This document shows positions 43,371 to 56,058 of a stretch of 64,000 bases of DNA, piece after piece. The DNA lies in contig CM066992.1 in NCBI GenBank assembly GCA_033977485.1, positions 103,924,140-103,988,139 of the forward strand, read 5' to 3'. The notes under the pieces are model-generated. The model was not told the origin of the DNA, made no database searches, and saw only the letters and a program-made list of their open reading frames with translations. Source of the DNA: Hydrangea macrophylla. Its lineage: Eukaryota > Streptophyta > Magnoliopsida > Cornales > Hydrangeaceae. The position numbers and the translations under genes are program-made. Within the stretch, counting starts at the first letter, position 1, and each line of letters opens with the position of its first letter.

Positions 43371-45561
43371 GTAATGTTTTGAAATTTAATTGAGGTATTT
43401 TGGTAATTTGGTGGTCAATGTTTGGACCCAATTTGGACTTGTACATTTTAATGCCTAACTTTTGGTCTTGTGGTACCACTTGGTATTTGATTTTACCATA
43501 TGTGTGTGTGTGTGTATATATGTTATATAATTGTGTGTGTGTGTAGGGGACAAGAGTGGGACCCATCCCCAAACAGCCCCCCAAGCTTCCTAGAGAAGCT
43601 TTGTACTCTCTCACCTCCTTTCCCTCACCATCCGGATCTTTCTCTCTCTCTCTCCCCCCTTTCATTTTTTTTTCTTTTGTTTCCTTCTCTCTCTATATCT
43701 CTCTATGCTAGGAAGAACAAAACCCCTTTAGTTTTTATATTTCAAGCTCTCATTTAGACTTCAAGAATTTGTTTTTGAGGCATAGCTATTAGAAGCAAAA
43801 ATCATCACCTCATCTAGAGCTCAATTTGGGTACTTCTATTTTCCATTTTGGTGACCACTAGCTCAAGCTATGGAGTGAAGGAAGAAGAAGGGTTTTCTTA
43901 TTTCTTGTTCTTGAAGTTCCACTACTTGGGCCTTCTTATTTTCTCTTGGATTCTTCTCTCTTACACTTTATATTCTCAAGAGCAAAGGTAGATTATATTA
44001 TTTATATACATATGAAATCCTATCTCTTTAATTGATTTATGATTTATGGCTAGGGTTAGCAAATATATGGATTACCTATGATTCTCCCCTAATACACATG
44101 TTATATGACTTACATGCCTAGTTGTTAATTAATTGACTAGATGCTCAAAGGAGATTATATGCTTTTTTGCTTAGTTGTTAATTAATAGCTAAGTTGTTCA
44201 TATATATTAAATCTTATTGCTTAGTTGAAAACATGATTAGGTGTTAGTATAAATTCTCCGAATGGTAGTACGTATGCTTACCTTGACTGTTGTGAAAGTT
44301 CAATTGTTGCCAATGTTTAATGAAAATATTGATTACAGTCTTGATATATGACACTTGCATTCGAATCATAGAATTCATGTGCATTGTTGCCAAGTGGGCA
44401 CACCTCATAGCATTAGCATGGGTGACATTTGAGTAATCCCTAAGAGGGGTAAAAGTAAATCCGACCCCAATAAAGGGGGATAAAAGTGGATAAGAAAATC
44501 CGGATGTGGGTTGTGTTAGTGAGACAGGGTGGACGTACCTAAGAACATGCCAAACTCTAACTTATATTCGACTAGCTATCGAAAAGTCGGTATGCTATAT
44601 TCCCAGTGGGGGGTGGCTCACAGTCCGGTAATGAGGCGAGTGAACACATGTGCATGGCCCGAGGGCTCATTAGTTGCATTGCTTAGGCAATATTCATGGC
44701 ACCACATCTCATTTTTGGTTATGGGATCCATCTTGTATATCTATAATGTTTTCTACTAAGCCGTTGTGCTCAAAAAATCTATAAAAACTCTTTTCAGGTG
44801 ATCCTGATAGGGGCAAGCCGGCCCACGGATAGCTCGATGCTTAAACCTCATGTTTTTGAAAGCTCCTCGCGAGAAATCTTATTATTTTGAAGTTACTTAG
44901 CATAGTTCTTTTGTCAAACTTGTAATAGTTGTAATTCGATATCATTTATGCTAGGATCGAATTATGGAACTTACAAGTGCTTTGGTTTAAATTCTTTCAT
45001 CTATGTTATTTTTAAGCTATGACCTAGCTTGGACACATGTTAGCTGCATTATGCTTTTGTTAATGTTAGTAGAGTCCTCGTATTGGAACTCATTTAAGGA
45101 CTTGAAGCACTTTGATGTTTATTTAGAATGTGAATTACACAAGAACTCTATTGAATCATGGGTATTTGTGATTATATCATTTTGGGAAACTCGTGTTCAA
45201 CGTTAGTGTTGGTTTTGTGTGTTGAGTAAGCTTGTTTGTACCTTAACAAGTCTTACTTAATAGTTTCCTTTGGTATTTGCTTTAGGCTTGATTTTGTTGT
45301 AGTTTTGTTCCAACCCTTGCCCTTACAATTGCATTTGTTTGCTCTTTACTTTTCCTTGGACAGCCAAAAACCGCTCTATAAGTGCTAGAATTTGGTTCCA
45401 ACGGATTTATTTTTATTTTTTTTATTTATTTTTCATTTTTTTATTTAAATTTATTTCTTTAAAACTAATCTTTTTCGTAAAAGAGGTCCAAATGAATTTC
45501 AATTCCTTAAACCAGTTACGATTTAATTTCTTTTGTTCCTAAAACGTTTCTAAACAAAACT
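43371..45561 (+). repeat. Tekay-like right LTR, first part
   Basis: Collinear with 3832-5928 and then 37982-38042. (TG)n at 43501-43517 and 43532-43544. Cut at about 45561 by the Athila-like element; it resumes at about 56059. Confidence 0.92.
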
Positions 45562-45563
45562 AA

Positions 45564-46350
45564 TGTTGTCAAAATCAAGTTCTTTTGTTACCCTATTAAA
45601 AACATAGTACAATGGAAATAGGGTGTCGAGTCCACAGGAATTGGAATGCAACAATGCTTGGTGGGCGCTTACTAATCAATTATAATGCGAGGAATAATTA
45701 ACAAATTATGAAATAAAATTGAGTCTTTTTGACTTTGGGTTTGATTCATGTTGTACTAAATTATACTATAATAACTATTAAGAAAATGGAAAGTAAACTT
45801 TGAACAAAGCTAAGTTTAATTAAAAATTGGGGGTTTTGTAAATGGAGAAAGCGAGGTCGGGGAGCATTCCCCCACCTTGGACCAACCAACAGATGGATTT
45901 CATACTTGTAGCACATTCTATAATAGAGAATCCCATTGTGACAAACTATCAAACATGTGGTGGTCAACCTACATGCTAGATAGATGTTCCAATGCAATAC
46001 ATGAGTATAGGTTTGAAGTCTAAAGATTTAACAACTTTCAATGCTTGACATTGTAGGTTGAGTCTCAAGACATCAAACCTTGCACCCATAAACTCTGTAC
46101 ATGCTACAAAGTGTGAAAGTCCTACATTAAAACACACATGGGTCCAATGGTGGGTTTATGATCCCCAACCCACATGATTTAGCTACTCATAACTATAAGG
46201 ACATTAATATTAAAGAGAGGGAAAGAGAGGTTATACCAGCTAGAGGAAACCATCATAAATGCCATATAAAATCCAAGAAATTCTTCAATAAAAACTTCAA
46301 CCATTCAATACATTCACACTCTTCTCTTTCTCTAACACTAAAATGCAATG
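45564..46350 (-). repeat. Athila-like 3' LTR, truncated
   Basis: Collinear with 52245-53033 up to ATGCAATG, where it breaks off into pol sequence. About 525 bp of LTR are missing. Confidence 0.88.
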
Positions 46351-47570
46351 CAGAACGTAAGGTCTAATCCATCGGGATTTTAACTTACCCGAAAACAAAT
46401 GGAGCCGTGAATCATATAATAACACCTTGTCACCAACTACAAAATGCTTACGCACAATGTGTTTGTCATGAAAAGCTTTAACGCGTGCTTTATACACTTT
46501 CGAACTCTCGTAGAGTTCACTTCGAATTTCCTCCTACTCATCGAGTTGAAGCTTCCTCCTTTCACCACTCTCATCAACATCGAAGTTGAGCTTCTTAATG
46601 GCCCAATAATCACGGTGAGTAGGAGGAATCTCAATGGGTAAATGACATGCTTTCCCGTAAACTAGCCGGTAGGGGGACATTCCTATATTTGTCTTATAGG
46701 CCGTCCTGTACGTCCAAAGCGCATCAGTTAGCCTAGAAGACCAATCCTTTTCGATGGATCGACCGTCTTTTCTAGAATCCCCTTAATTTAACGATTAGCC
46801 AATTCATCTTGGCCATTAGTTTGCGGGTGATATGTGGTGGAAACCTTATGGTGACACCATATTGCTCCATTAACCGGGTAAATGGTGAGTTGCAAAAGTG
46901 CACTCCTTGATCGCTAATCAAAGCTTTGGTGGTCCCGAACCTCGATAAGATATGTTCTTTTCAAAATTTTAAAACCACCTTGTGGTCATTGGTTTGAGTT
47001 GCTATGGCCTCCACCCACTTGGAGACGTAATCAACCGCCACTAAGATGTACTCAAAGCTATTGGATTTAGGGAAAGGACCCATGAAATCTATCCCCCAAT
47101 AATAAAAAACTTCTATGGTAAGAATGGGGTTTAGAGGTATGGAGTTCCTCTTGATGACTTTACAGAGTAGTTGGAATCGAGGGCATGCCTTGCAATAGGC
47201 ATGCACATCCTTGAAGATTGTGGGCCAATACAAACCACTGTGGAGAACTTTAAAAGCGGTCTTTTGCGAAGAAAAATGACCTCCACAAGCTTGGTCATGG
47301 CAAAAAGACAACACACTCAGTACCTCATCATTAGGCACACATCGCCTAACTATTTGATCGGCACAATACTTGAAAACATAAGGATCATCATAAAAGAATG
47401 ATCGTGGCATCAACATAAGCCTCTCTCGGTCTTTAGTAGACCAATCTTGAGGCAAATCTCCCGTGGCAAGAAAATTTGCCAGGCCCGCATACCACAGGAG
47501 AGTAGAGACCTTGAGCAATTGCTCATCCGGAAAACATTCTTGAATGGTACGGGGTCTATATGATTGTGAT
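46351..47570 (-). pseudogene. Athila-like integrase
   Basis: From 47518: zinc-finger segment [16 protein letters not shown] and CKACPRFQ, core start [11 protein letters not shown] with the first Asp, [17 protein letters not shown]. Further pieces run to 46444 with the DKVLLYDSRLHLFSGKLKSRW segment that normally begins the C-terminal domain. The frame is broken several times, and the coding sequence ends abruptly at the 46350/46351 deletion junction. Confidence 0.85.
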
Positions 47571-48120
47571 CAAATGTCAAACGTGACAAATGATCGGCGA
47601 CAACATTTTCCACCCCCTTTTTATCTTTGATGGACACGTCAAACTCTTGTAGAAGTAGGATCCAACGGATGAGCCTCGCTTTAGCATCATTCTTGGAGAA
47701 AAGACACTTAAGAACGACATGATCGGTAAAACAAGTAATCGGAGATTCTACTACATATGACAGGAATTTTTTAAGAGCAAAAACTATGGCGAGTAATTCC
47801 TTCTCCGTCGTGGAGTAGTTCGATTGAGTGTTATCTAACGTGCGACTCGCATAGTAGATGACATGGGGTTTTTTGTCTTTCTTTTGCCCCAACACAGCCC
47901 CAACGGCGTAGTCACTAGCATCCCACATGAGCTCGAATCGGAGGTTCCAATCGGGGGCTTGCATAATCAGTGTGGTGGTAAGTGCATCCTTAAGCTTATC
48001 GAATGCCTCTTGGCACTCGGGGGTCCACTCAAAAGTGACATCTTTCGCGAGGAGTTGGCACATGGGCCGTGAAACAGCGCTAAAGTCCTTAATAAACCGC
48101 TAGTAAAAACCTGCGTGTTC
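47571..48120 (-). pseudogene. Athila-like RNase H
   Basis: Segment [18 protein letters not shown], then [16 protein letters not shown] with the catalytic Asp, [13 protein letters not shown], and [13 protein letters not shown]. One of the better kept parts of the element. Confidence 0.88.
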
Positions 48121-49141
48121 TTAGAACGACCTTATGTCCTTAAGAGTTTTTGGGGGCGGAAGGTTAGAGATGACGTCAATCTTAGCCTTGTCAACTTGTA
48201 TCCCCTCACTTGAGACAATGTGGCCTAAAACGATGCCTTGTGTCACCATAAAGTGACACTTTTCCCAATTTAGCACAAGATTTTTTTCTATGCATCGCTC
48301 GAGAACTTTCTCAAGGTTCTCGAGGCACTCATCGAAAGAATCGCCAAACACACTAAGGTCATCCATGAAGACTTCAAGGAACTTCTCTACCATATCACTA
48401 AAAATGCTAAGCATGCACCGTTGGAAGGTCGCAGGTGCATTGCATAGCCCAAAAGGCATTCTCCTATAGGCAAATGTGCCATATGAAGGTAGTGTTCTCT
48501 TGATCCTCGGGGGCGATTTCGATTTGACTGTACCCCGAATATCCGTCAAGGAAGCAATAGTGTTTGTGTCTGGTAACTCTCTCTAAGACTTGATCTAGGA
48601 AGGGTAAGGGAAAGTGGTCCTTTCTAGTGACCGTGTTCAACTTCCTATAGTCAATGCATACCCTACATCCCGTGGTAGTCCTAGTAGGCACTAGCTCACC
48701 TTTCTCATTCTCTACGACCGTGATTTTCTACTTTTTGGGAACCAATTGGGTCAGACTCACCCATTCGCTATCAAAAATGGGATATATAATCCCATTATCT
48801 AGCAACTTGATGACCTCGGTCATCACCACCTCCTTCATTTTGGGGTTCAACCGTCTTTGCATTTGCCTAGACGGTTTGGCGTCCTCCTCTAAATAAATCC
48901 TATGGGTGAAAATGGTAGGGAAAATTCCCCTCAAGTCGGCAATACACCACCCTAGGGCATTCTTGTGTGCCTTTAAAACTTTCACCAATTTCCCTTCTTG
49001 ACAAGGGTTAAGTCGTGAAGACACCACCACCGGGAAACTCTCATCTTCTCCCAAAAAGACATACTTGAGCTCACTCGGTAAGACTTTAAGCTCAAGTTTT
49101 GGTGTAACAACATTGGAAGGAAGAGGGAAACTATCCCTCAA
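48121..49141 (-). pseudogene. Athila-like reverse transcriptase
   Basis: Three pieces in different frames. First DAKPSRQMQRRLNPKMKEVV and SEWVSLTQLVPKK, ended by TAG near 48730. Then [22 protein letters not shown] and FLDGYSGYSQIEIA. After a frameshift near 48480, RRMPFGLCNAPATFQRCM and the catalytic box FMDD near 48360, which is intact. Confidence 0.9.
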
Positions 49142-50376
49142 GGGTAGTCTCTCAAAATTGGAGGTCTACATGGCCTCTCTTAAGAACCCTTCTACTTCCA
49201 ACTTCTCCTCAACCACAATTTTGTCCTCACTTATCTCTTCCTCCCTCCAAAATTCATGATCACAATTACTAATGACATCATCAATAGTTAAGCATTTTTC
49301 AACATGTTCAAAGCTAGAAATGTTATTATTAAGCACACATGTATGATCAAGGGAAGGGATGATGCAAGAATCATTAACATTAGAATCACTAGAAGTATTG
49401 AAAAAATCATGGACCAATGAATCAATGAGAGAGATTTCATAAATTTCATCGTTGTCCTCCTCATCGAGATCCGGTTGCTTAAAGAAGGAGAAAATATTCA
49501 CATCCACAGTCATATTACCAAAAGTTAATCGCATGAGACCATTCCTACAATTGATCAAGGCATTAACAGTAGCAAGGAATGGGCGGTCTAAAATGATAGG
49601 AATTTGCGATTGCTCATTCACAACGGGTTGTGTGTCAAGTACAATAAAATCCACCGGATAGTAGAAATTACCAACTTGAACATAACATCTTCTATTATAC
49701 CACGTGGCATCTTGACGGATCTATCAGCCATTTGTAAAGTGACATGGGTCTCTTTAAGCTCTCCGAGGCCTAATTGGACGAACACCGAATAAGGAAGTAG
49801 ATTCACACTAGCACCCAAATCAAGGAGGGCTCTATCGATATGGTGTTGTCCAATCACACATGCTATGGTAGGACAACCGGGGTCCTTGTATTTTGGAGGA
49901 ACTTCGTTAAGGATAACAGAGCTCGCATGTGCGGCCATGTAGGCACTCTTTTTGACATTGAGTTTCCTTTTAACAGTGCAAAGGTCTTTGAGAAATTTTG
50001 CATAGGCCGGAACTTGTTTAATGGCCTCCAAAAGAGGAATATTGATTTCAATTTTGTTAAACAATTCCAAGAATTCATGATTCTTGTTATTCTCGGCCTT
50101 CTTTTTGAGTCTTTGCAAAAACGGAGGAGCGGGATTCAAAAATTATTGATCCATAAAATCGAGGACTTTAGGTAAGTCCTCTTCCAAATCTATGTCATTA
50201 GGGGACAATGAGTCCCCCTCATCGAGTTTGGCCTCAACTCTAACCAGATTATTGTTGATTTGTGGTTCTTGAGAAGGCTTTTGGACCTTGTTGTTCACGG
50301 TTTTTCCACTACGAAGAGTAGTGATTCCTTTTAGATGCTCGATGGGACCATTGGAATTTGAGGCTCCACTATTCAT
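49142..50376 (-). pseudogene. Athila-like protease and linker
   Basis: The protease lies at 50139-49618, with ALLDLGASVNLLP as the active-site segment and PRGIIEDVM downstream, the form usual in Athila; it runs on after a frame change with MDFIVLDTQPVV, ILDRPFLATV. An acidic linker (49500-49166) follows. 50376-50143 is the linker between zinc knuckle and protease, with LRSGKTV. Confidence 0.85.
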
Positions 50377-52092
50377 TTGACCTTTAGCATTTTAAAATGG
50401 TTGTGCGGGAAGCTTTCCCTTATCAACAACTTGTTGATTTTAGAGCAATTGAGCCAATTGAGCTTGCAATCACTTGTATGGATTGCTCAAGTTGGCTCAT
50501 TCTTTGGGACAAGCCATGATTAGGGTCCTCAAAATTTGTCTTGTGAGGAGGCACATAAGGGGGTGGAGGATTTTGTGCCACTTGATTTTGGACGAAAAGA
50601 GGTCCTTGAGGTTGAGGTGCGGGTGGACCAAAATTTGGAGGTGCATAAGGTGGTGGGGGCAGTTGATGCAGGTAGTATGGTTGTGGAGGAACATTGGGAG
50701 CTACAATCACCCATTTGTTACTGTGGTAGTTATGTCCCGGTGCACTCCGCCTCCCGGGAGGATTGTAGGCATCATTTTGGAAAGGATTATACATGGGCCT
50801 AATGTCATCCCAAGTGCACATGCTTGCTCTAAAGCTTGATTTTGAAGGATAGGAAGCACGGGGCACTAGTTGGTTGAGTGCTCCGGATCATAACATAGGT
50901 AACAATGTGACAGATTGCTCGGTGCAATGATCGGGGGAGGAGTGATGGGCATGGTGCTCTTTTGTGATTCCAAGACTTCCACTTTTCTAGTGAGTTCGGA
51001 AATGGGATCGGTCTCACTTGACACTTGATAGAGATTATGATTCAATGCGGCAATGGTGACCGGCAAAGTTCGGTCGTGAGGGTTAGATGAACCCCAACCG
51101 CGAGAAGTCTCATAAATATATTCAAGATGAGCTTCGGCTTGCTCGGCCTCAAGAGTCAAGAAACTCCCGGCATACATAGTTTCAATTAACTGTTTGGTGT
51201 TGGGTTGTAACCCCCCATAACAAATGGAAATTTGACAGAATTTGTCAAAACCATGGTGCGGGCATTTCCTAAGGAGTTCCTTGAGTCTCAACCAACACTC
51301 CGCAAAGGTTTCGTGTTCTACTTGGGAGAAATTTTGAATTTATTTGACCAATGCTTGTGTTTTGTGCATGGGGAAAAACTCCTTATAGAATTGCTTTTGG
51401 AGTTCCGGCCATGAGCCTATGGAATTCGGAGGAAGAGTCACTAACCAATCTTTAGCCCTATCTTTGAGTGAGAAAGTGAACAATTTGCGCCTTATTAGCT
51501 CGGGTGTGCATCTTTGTTGTTCAAATGTCCCACATATATCCTCGTACTCCCTAATATGCTTGTAGGGATCCTCATTCTCTCGTCCATGGAAATTGGGCAA
51601 GAGATTGATCATACCGGGCTTGAAACGGAACACTCCCGCATTATACGGGAATGTTATGCAAGATGGGGACGACACGGTCTCGGGTTGGAGATAATCCCCA
51701 ATCGTTCTCCCAAAATGTTGATCTATGGGAGGGTGTGGAAGAGGGTAACAGTGTTGTAAAGGTGGTGGTGCATGCGGTGGATATGCTAGATGAACGGGAG
51801 GGGGTATGGGGTTGTGTTGACTCCATTGCTCACGAGGGAATCCATCGGGATTCACACTAACTGTGGCGAAAGTCGCACGGTCCATGGGTGTGTCCCAATC
51901 GAGGTCTTGGTGACCATACGTGGAGGAATTCAGAGAATTCGAGGGTGAGAGGTCGTTCGGGTAAGGGTTTGCTTGGGACGACGGAGGCCGCCAAAATGAA
52001 CCACTACCACTACCACTACCACTCGAACTCGAACTAGCATTATTTGGATTAGAAAAGGGATTAGTCATACCTCGATTGCTCAGGTTGGACAT
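50377..52092 (-). pseudogene. Athila-like gag
   Basis: ATG at 52092. N-terminus Ser/Gly/Pro-rich; gag domain with LLPNFHGRENEDPYKHI and FSLKDRAKDWLVTLPP in 51650-51350, then after a frame change QISICYGGLQPNTKQLIETM. The zinc knuckle is C-Y-L-C-x4-H near 50900, with a TAG three residues after its His and directly before its last Cys. A Pro-rich tail follows. The LTR end is 153 nt upstream of the ATG. Confidence 0.87.
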
Positions 52093-52220
52093 CGTAGAAG
52101 ATTGTCGATTCTCAACTGAAGGCTACTCCTTCAAAAGCAATCAACAAGAAAGAAAACAAGATTAAAAGTAAAAGCACAATAATTAGAAACAAAGCGACCG
52201 AAGGTTGTTGCCAATGCCAA

Positions 52221-52238
52221 TCCCCGGCAACAGCGCCA
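52221..52238 (-). promoter_or_regulatory. Athila-like primer binding site (tRNA-Asp)
   Basis: Minus strand TGGCGCTGTTGCCGGGGA, six bases after the LTR. Complement of plant tRNA-Asp 3' end with one mismatch; here the tRNA match stops after about 19 nt, in contrast to the inner Tat site. Confidence 0.9.
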
Positions 52239-52244
52239 TTTTGA

Positions 52245-53073
52245 TGTTGTCAAAATTAAGTTCTTTTGTTACCCTATTAATAACATAGTACAATGGAAAT
52301 AGGGTGTCGAGTCTACAGGGATTGGAATGCAACAATGCTTGGTGGGTGCTTACTAACCAATTATAATGCGAGGAGTAACTAACAAACTACGAAATAAAAT
52401 TGAGTCTTTTCGACTTTGGGTTTGATTCAAGTTGTACTAAATTATACTACAATAACTATTAAGAAAATGGAAAGTAAACTTTGAACAAAGCTAAGTTTAA
52501 TTAAAAATTGGGGGATTTGTAAATGGAGAAAGCAAGGTTGGGGAGCATTCCCCCATCTTGGACCAACCAACATATGGATTTCATATTTGTAGCACATTCT
52601 AGAGTAGAGAATCCCATTGTGACAAACTATCAAACATGTGGTGGTCAACCTACATGCTAGATAGAAGTTCCAATGCAATACATGAGTATAGGTTTGAAGT
52701 TTAGAGATTTAATGACTTTCAATGCTTGACATTGTAGGTTGAGTCTCAAGACATCAAACCTTTAGCACCCATGAACTCTATACATGCTACAAAGTGTGAA
52801 AGTCTTACATTAAAACACACATGGGTCCAATGATGGGTTAATGATCCCCAACCTACATGATTTAGCTACTCATAACTATAATGACATTAATATTAAAGAG
52901 AGGGAAAGAGAGGTTATACCAACTAGAGGAAACCATCATAAATGCCATAGAAAATCCAAGAAATTCTTCAATAAAAACTTCAATCATTCAATACATTCAC
53001 ACTCTTCTCTCTCTCTAACACTAAAATGCAATGAATGTGGGTAGATGAGAAGTAATTGATGAGGGAGATGAGG
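52245..53073 (-). repeat. Athila-like 5' LTR, inner part
   Basis: Homologous to 45564-46350 over its first 789 bp. Cut at 53073 by solo LTR B. Confidence 0.9.
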
Positions 53074-55572
53074 TGTCACACCCTAACCCGCCTCGTGCGG
53101 ATTAGGACACGTGTAATAATGATACAAGTGCTCAACTATACGAATTAACAAAGAAACACGCTAATTACTAAGAAACACGTGTGTTAAATGACATAAAAGA
53201 ACTTTATGGTGACAAAAACAACCCCAAGGGAAAAATGATCATTAATAAAGTATAGCAAATTTTATACCAAAAGATAGGTCTTTGAGTACCAGTTCCAAAG
53301 CAAAAAAAAATGGCACGCGAATCCGAATTTTCTAGAGAGAGTTATGTCTGTTTCCGTAAAAGCCGTCTGGCTGAAATTTGACCAGCGGATCGATCCGCCC
53401 AAAACCGGACGATCCGATTTTAACAGATTGTCATCTCTAGTCCCTCCAGAAGCTCCGGATTGATCCGCTCAAGACCCGGATCGATCCGGTTCCTGCAAAA
53501 CCTGATTTTTAGCAGCATTTTTCCCTGCTGCAAGTTTTAAACATGCTCAAAACCAAATCAAACCAGATGAAACTTTAAGAAACCATTCCAAACCATCCAC
53601 ACACACATTGAAACATTTTTAAACACAAGTTAAGCTCCTCCAAACATTTAAAACATAACCTCAATGGAATCAAAACAAGTTCTTGAAACAAAATCTTCAT
53701 CCAAAACTAACATTTTTCCTAAAACTTGTTGAAATGAACTTAAAGTCAAACCAATCCCCAAGAACACTTCCAAAATCATTTTTCAAGCATTTCAAAGTCT
53801 TTAAAACCTCATAACCATGACAATAAATGTATTTAAATACCTCCACACAATCAAGATATAACTCAAACTTCATTTGAACGAATTGAGTCATGGAAACCCC
53901 ATACTTGGTAAAACTAACATAAGTAATGAAAATTATTGAAGATATGGATTCAAGAACTTTGCAACCCACTTGCTTGCATACAAACCTTACCTAAAATGAT
54001 TGTGACACTATTTCGAACTTGCCGGAGAGGTCCAATCTCAACCAACTCACATACCCATAGTTGCTACAACATAAGAAATACACAAGTTTGTCAAAATGAA
54101 ACTACAACTTCCCAACCACCTATATTACAACACAAGTCAAGGACTTCACCACAAGTTATATCATATTGCAAGTTTAAGAACATATGAAAAAGTCCAAATC
54201 TCTCCCCATTCCCGAGCACGTTACTTCCTCTCCGGATATTGCTCCGTACCTGCGGTGATTGTTATTTACCACAATAGAAAAGGAAAATGGTTTTCTTAAG
54301 AATTTCGCTTAGTGAATAATCTAAACATGATTGAATGTTTAACATGTGCAATGCTACAATTAACGCATAATTCATATCCGTAATTGCCGTGTCACCGGTT
54401 CAATGATTCATTCAAATCCGAAGACCTCCCTTGGTCTCGTGGTCACTACTAATCCTTGGACTTCCGTATTTCTCGAATTCTTCCTCAACAATGAATCATT
54501 TTCCCGGTGCTAATTGGTTACCACATAAGCATATAAGCACATAAACATGGCAACTTTTCACATAATTGACATGAAACCATAAATCCAACAATTTCATATC
54601 TTCTAAGCATCATTTCCATAACTCAAAGCATAAATAGAATCACTGAACACCTTAAACTACAATCACTTTTTGGTTAGAAAACTCACCTTAGCAAGATTAT
54701 ACCCAAATTAAGCTAGAAAATGCTAAATTGCACCAAATCCAACCTCAATTTCTACTCCAAAGTGAATCTTACAAGAATTCGGCAATCGCGTGTCACCGAG
54801 TAACGTGAGCTACCAAAATTACGACGATTAAAGCATAAATTAAAGGTATAGAAACGATCGTCTCACCTCCACGAGTCCGAAAACGGCTTCGGTTCGCGAA
54901 TTCGACAAACGGCGGCGACGGAACGGCGGAAAAATAACATCGGCGTCTCGTGTTCGTCTTCTCTCTCTCTCCATTTCTCTCTCTTTTCTTTTAATTTTTC
55001 TGTAAATGTTTTGAGACAAAGCTCATGCTTTGACACACACCCTCATGTACAAGCATGAGGTGTCATAACCCCATTTTTCACCTCTTTTCATTTATACCCC
55101 CAGAATTTCTTAAGTTCCTATTATGAAATCCCTCAAACATTCCATTAACTACCCAATTATCCAATGAGTATTTGACTAAGTTCCGCACGGGTCCCAACGT
55201 GGATCCCAAATATTTTGTGAAGTTGCTATCGTACCTACTAGTTATAAATCTTTTTCAATTATACCCTTATTTGGGTGTCTAAACTAATGCTAACACATAA
55301 CAATATAATATGAAAGCAACGTAGCAAATATCCATGTAATCATATAAAATGCATTTAATCATTTAAAATGCAAATTACTAATTAGCCCTTCATTAGGTCC
55401 CATTCCAATACCTATCCCACCTCACTGGGGACTTTTCCAAATGGTGTCCTTCTCTGAACACTTTTCATACGGGCGAGTCCAAAGCCTCCCTTTATTCCAA
55501 AATATACACTAATTATACAAATCAATGCATATTAAGGTAGTAACCAAACCTTTTCCGGGTACGGGTGTTACA
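53074..55572 (+). mobile_element. Solo LTR B (2499 bp)
   Basis: Begins TGTCACACCC and ends GGGTGTTACA (inverted ends), with TGAGG duplicated at 53069-53073 and 55573-55577. No coding domains. Contains CGGATCGATCCG-type palindromes at 53390-53500 and a CT microsatellite-like run at 54958-54990. Its ends are like those of solo LTR A, but the insides show no clear similarity by eye. Orientation undetermined. Confidence 0.9.
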
Positions 55573-56058
55573 TGAGGAGATTAGAGAGAGAGTTTTACAA
55601 CCTAAAAAAAACTAAGTAAAATATAAGCTAACCCTAACAAAAATCTATCTCTAACTATATATACTACCTTCACACCATGGCAAACTTGTAATTAAAAGGG
55701 GAAGAAGTCAGCAGTCGCGAATCGATCCACTCTAAATGTCGGATCGATCCGCCCTTCATATAAGCCCTTGATGTTCCCTCGAGTAGCCGCGGATCAATCC
55801 CCTCTGTAAGCCGGATCGATCCGCCCCTGCTGAGATCCATTCTTTGTACTTTTTATGACATGAATGCCACAAGGGTTAGGTTCCACTTCACCCAAGCTTG
55901 CCAAACCTACAAGAAAGAGATCATTATTAGCAAAAAGAGAGTAACAATGAATGTTAATAAAGGTACAATTTATCCATTAAATCTCCCAGTTGGGTACTAA
56001 TTCGTGCTCAATACGGGTAAAATCATGAAGTTAAGAATGCAATATTGAACACGAGTCA
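55573..56058 (-). repeat. Athila-like 5' LTR, outer part
   Basis: Remaining 480 bp of the 5' LTR after solo LTR B; contains GGATCGATCCGC palindromes at 55722-55830. Ends at GAGTCA (56058), next to the second AAACT. Confidence 0.8.

Larger units (their letters stand above)
45564..56058 (-). mobile_element. Athila-type Ty3/gypsy element, rearranged
   Basis: Reads on the minus strand: 5' LTR (56058 down to 52245), tRNA-Asp primer site, gag, protease, RT, RNase H, integrase, then a truncated 3' LTR (46350 down to 45564). The primer site and the gag and protease types define Athila. AAACT occurs at 45557-45561 and 56059-56063 as a probable target duplication, leaving two extra bases (AA) before TG at 45564. 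Everything between the end of integrase and the middle of the 3' LTR, including any env-like region and polypurine tract, is deleted. Confidence 0.85.
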
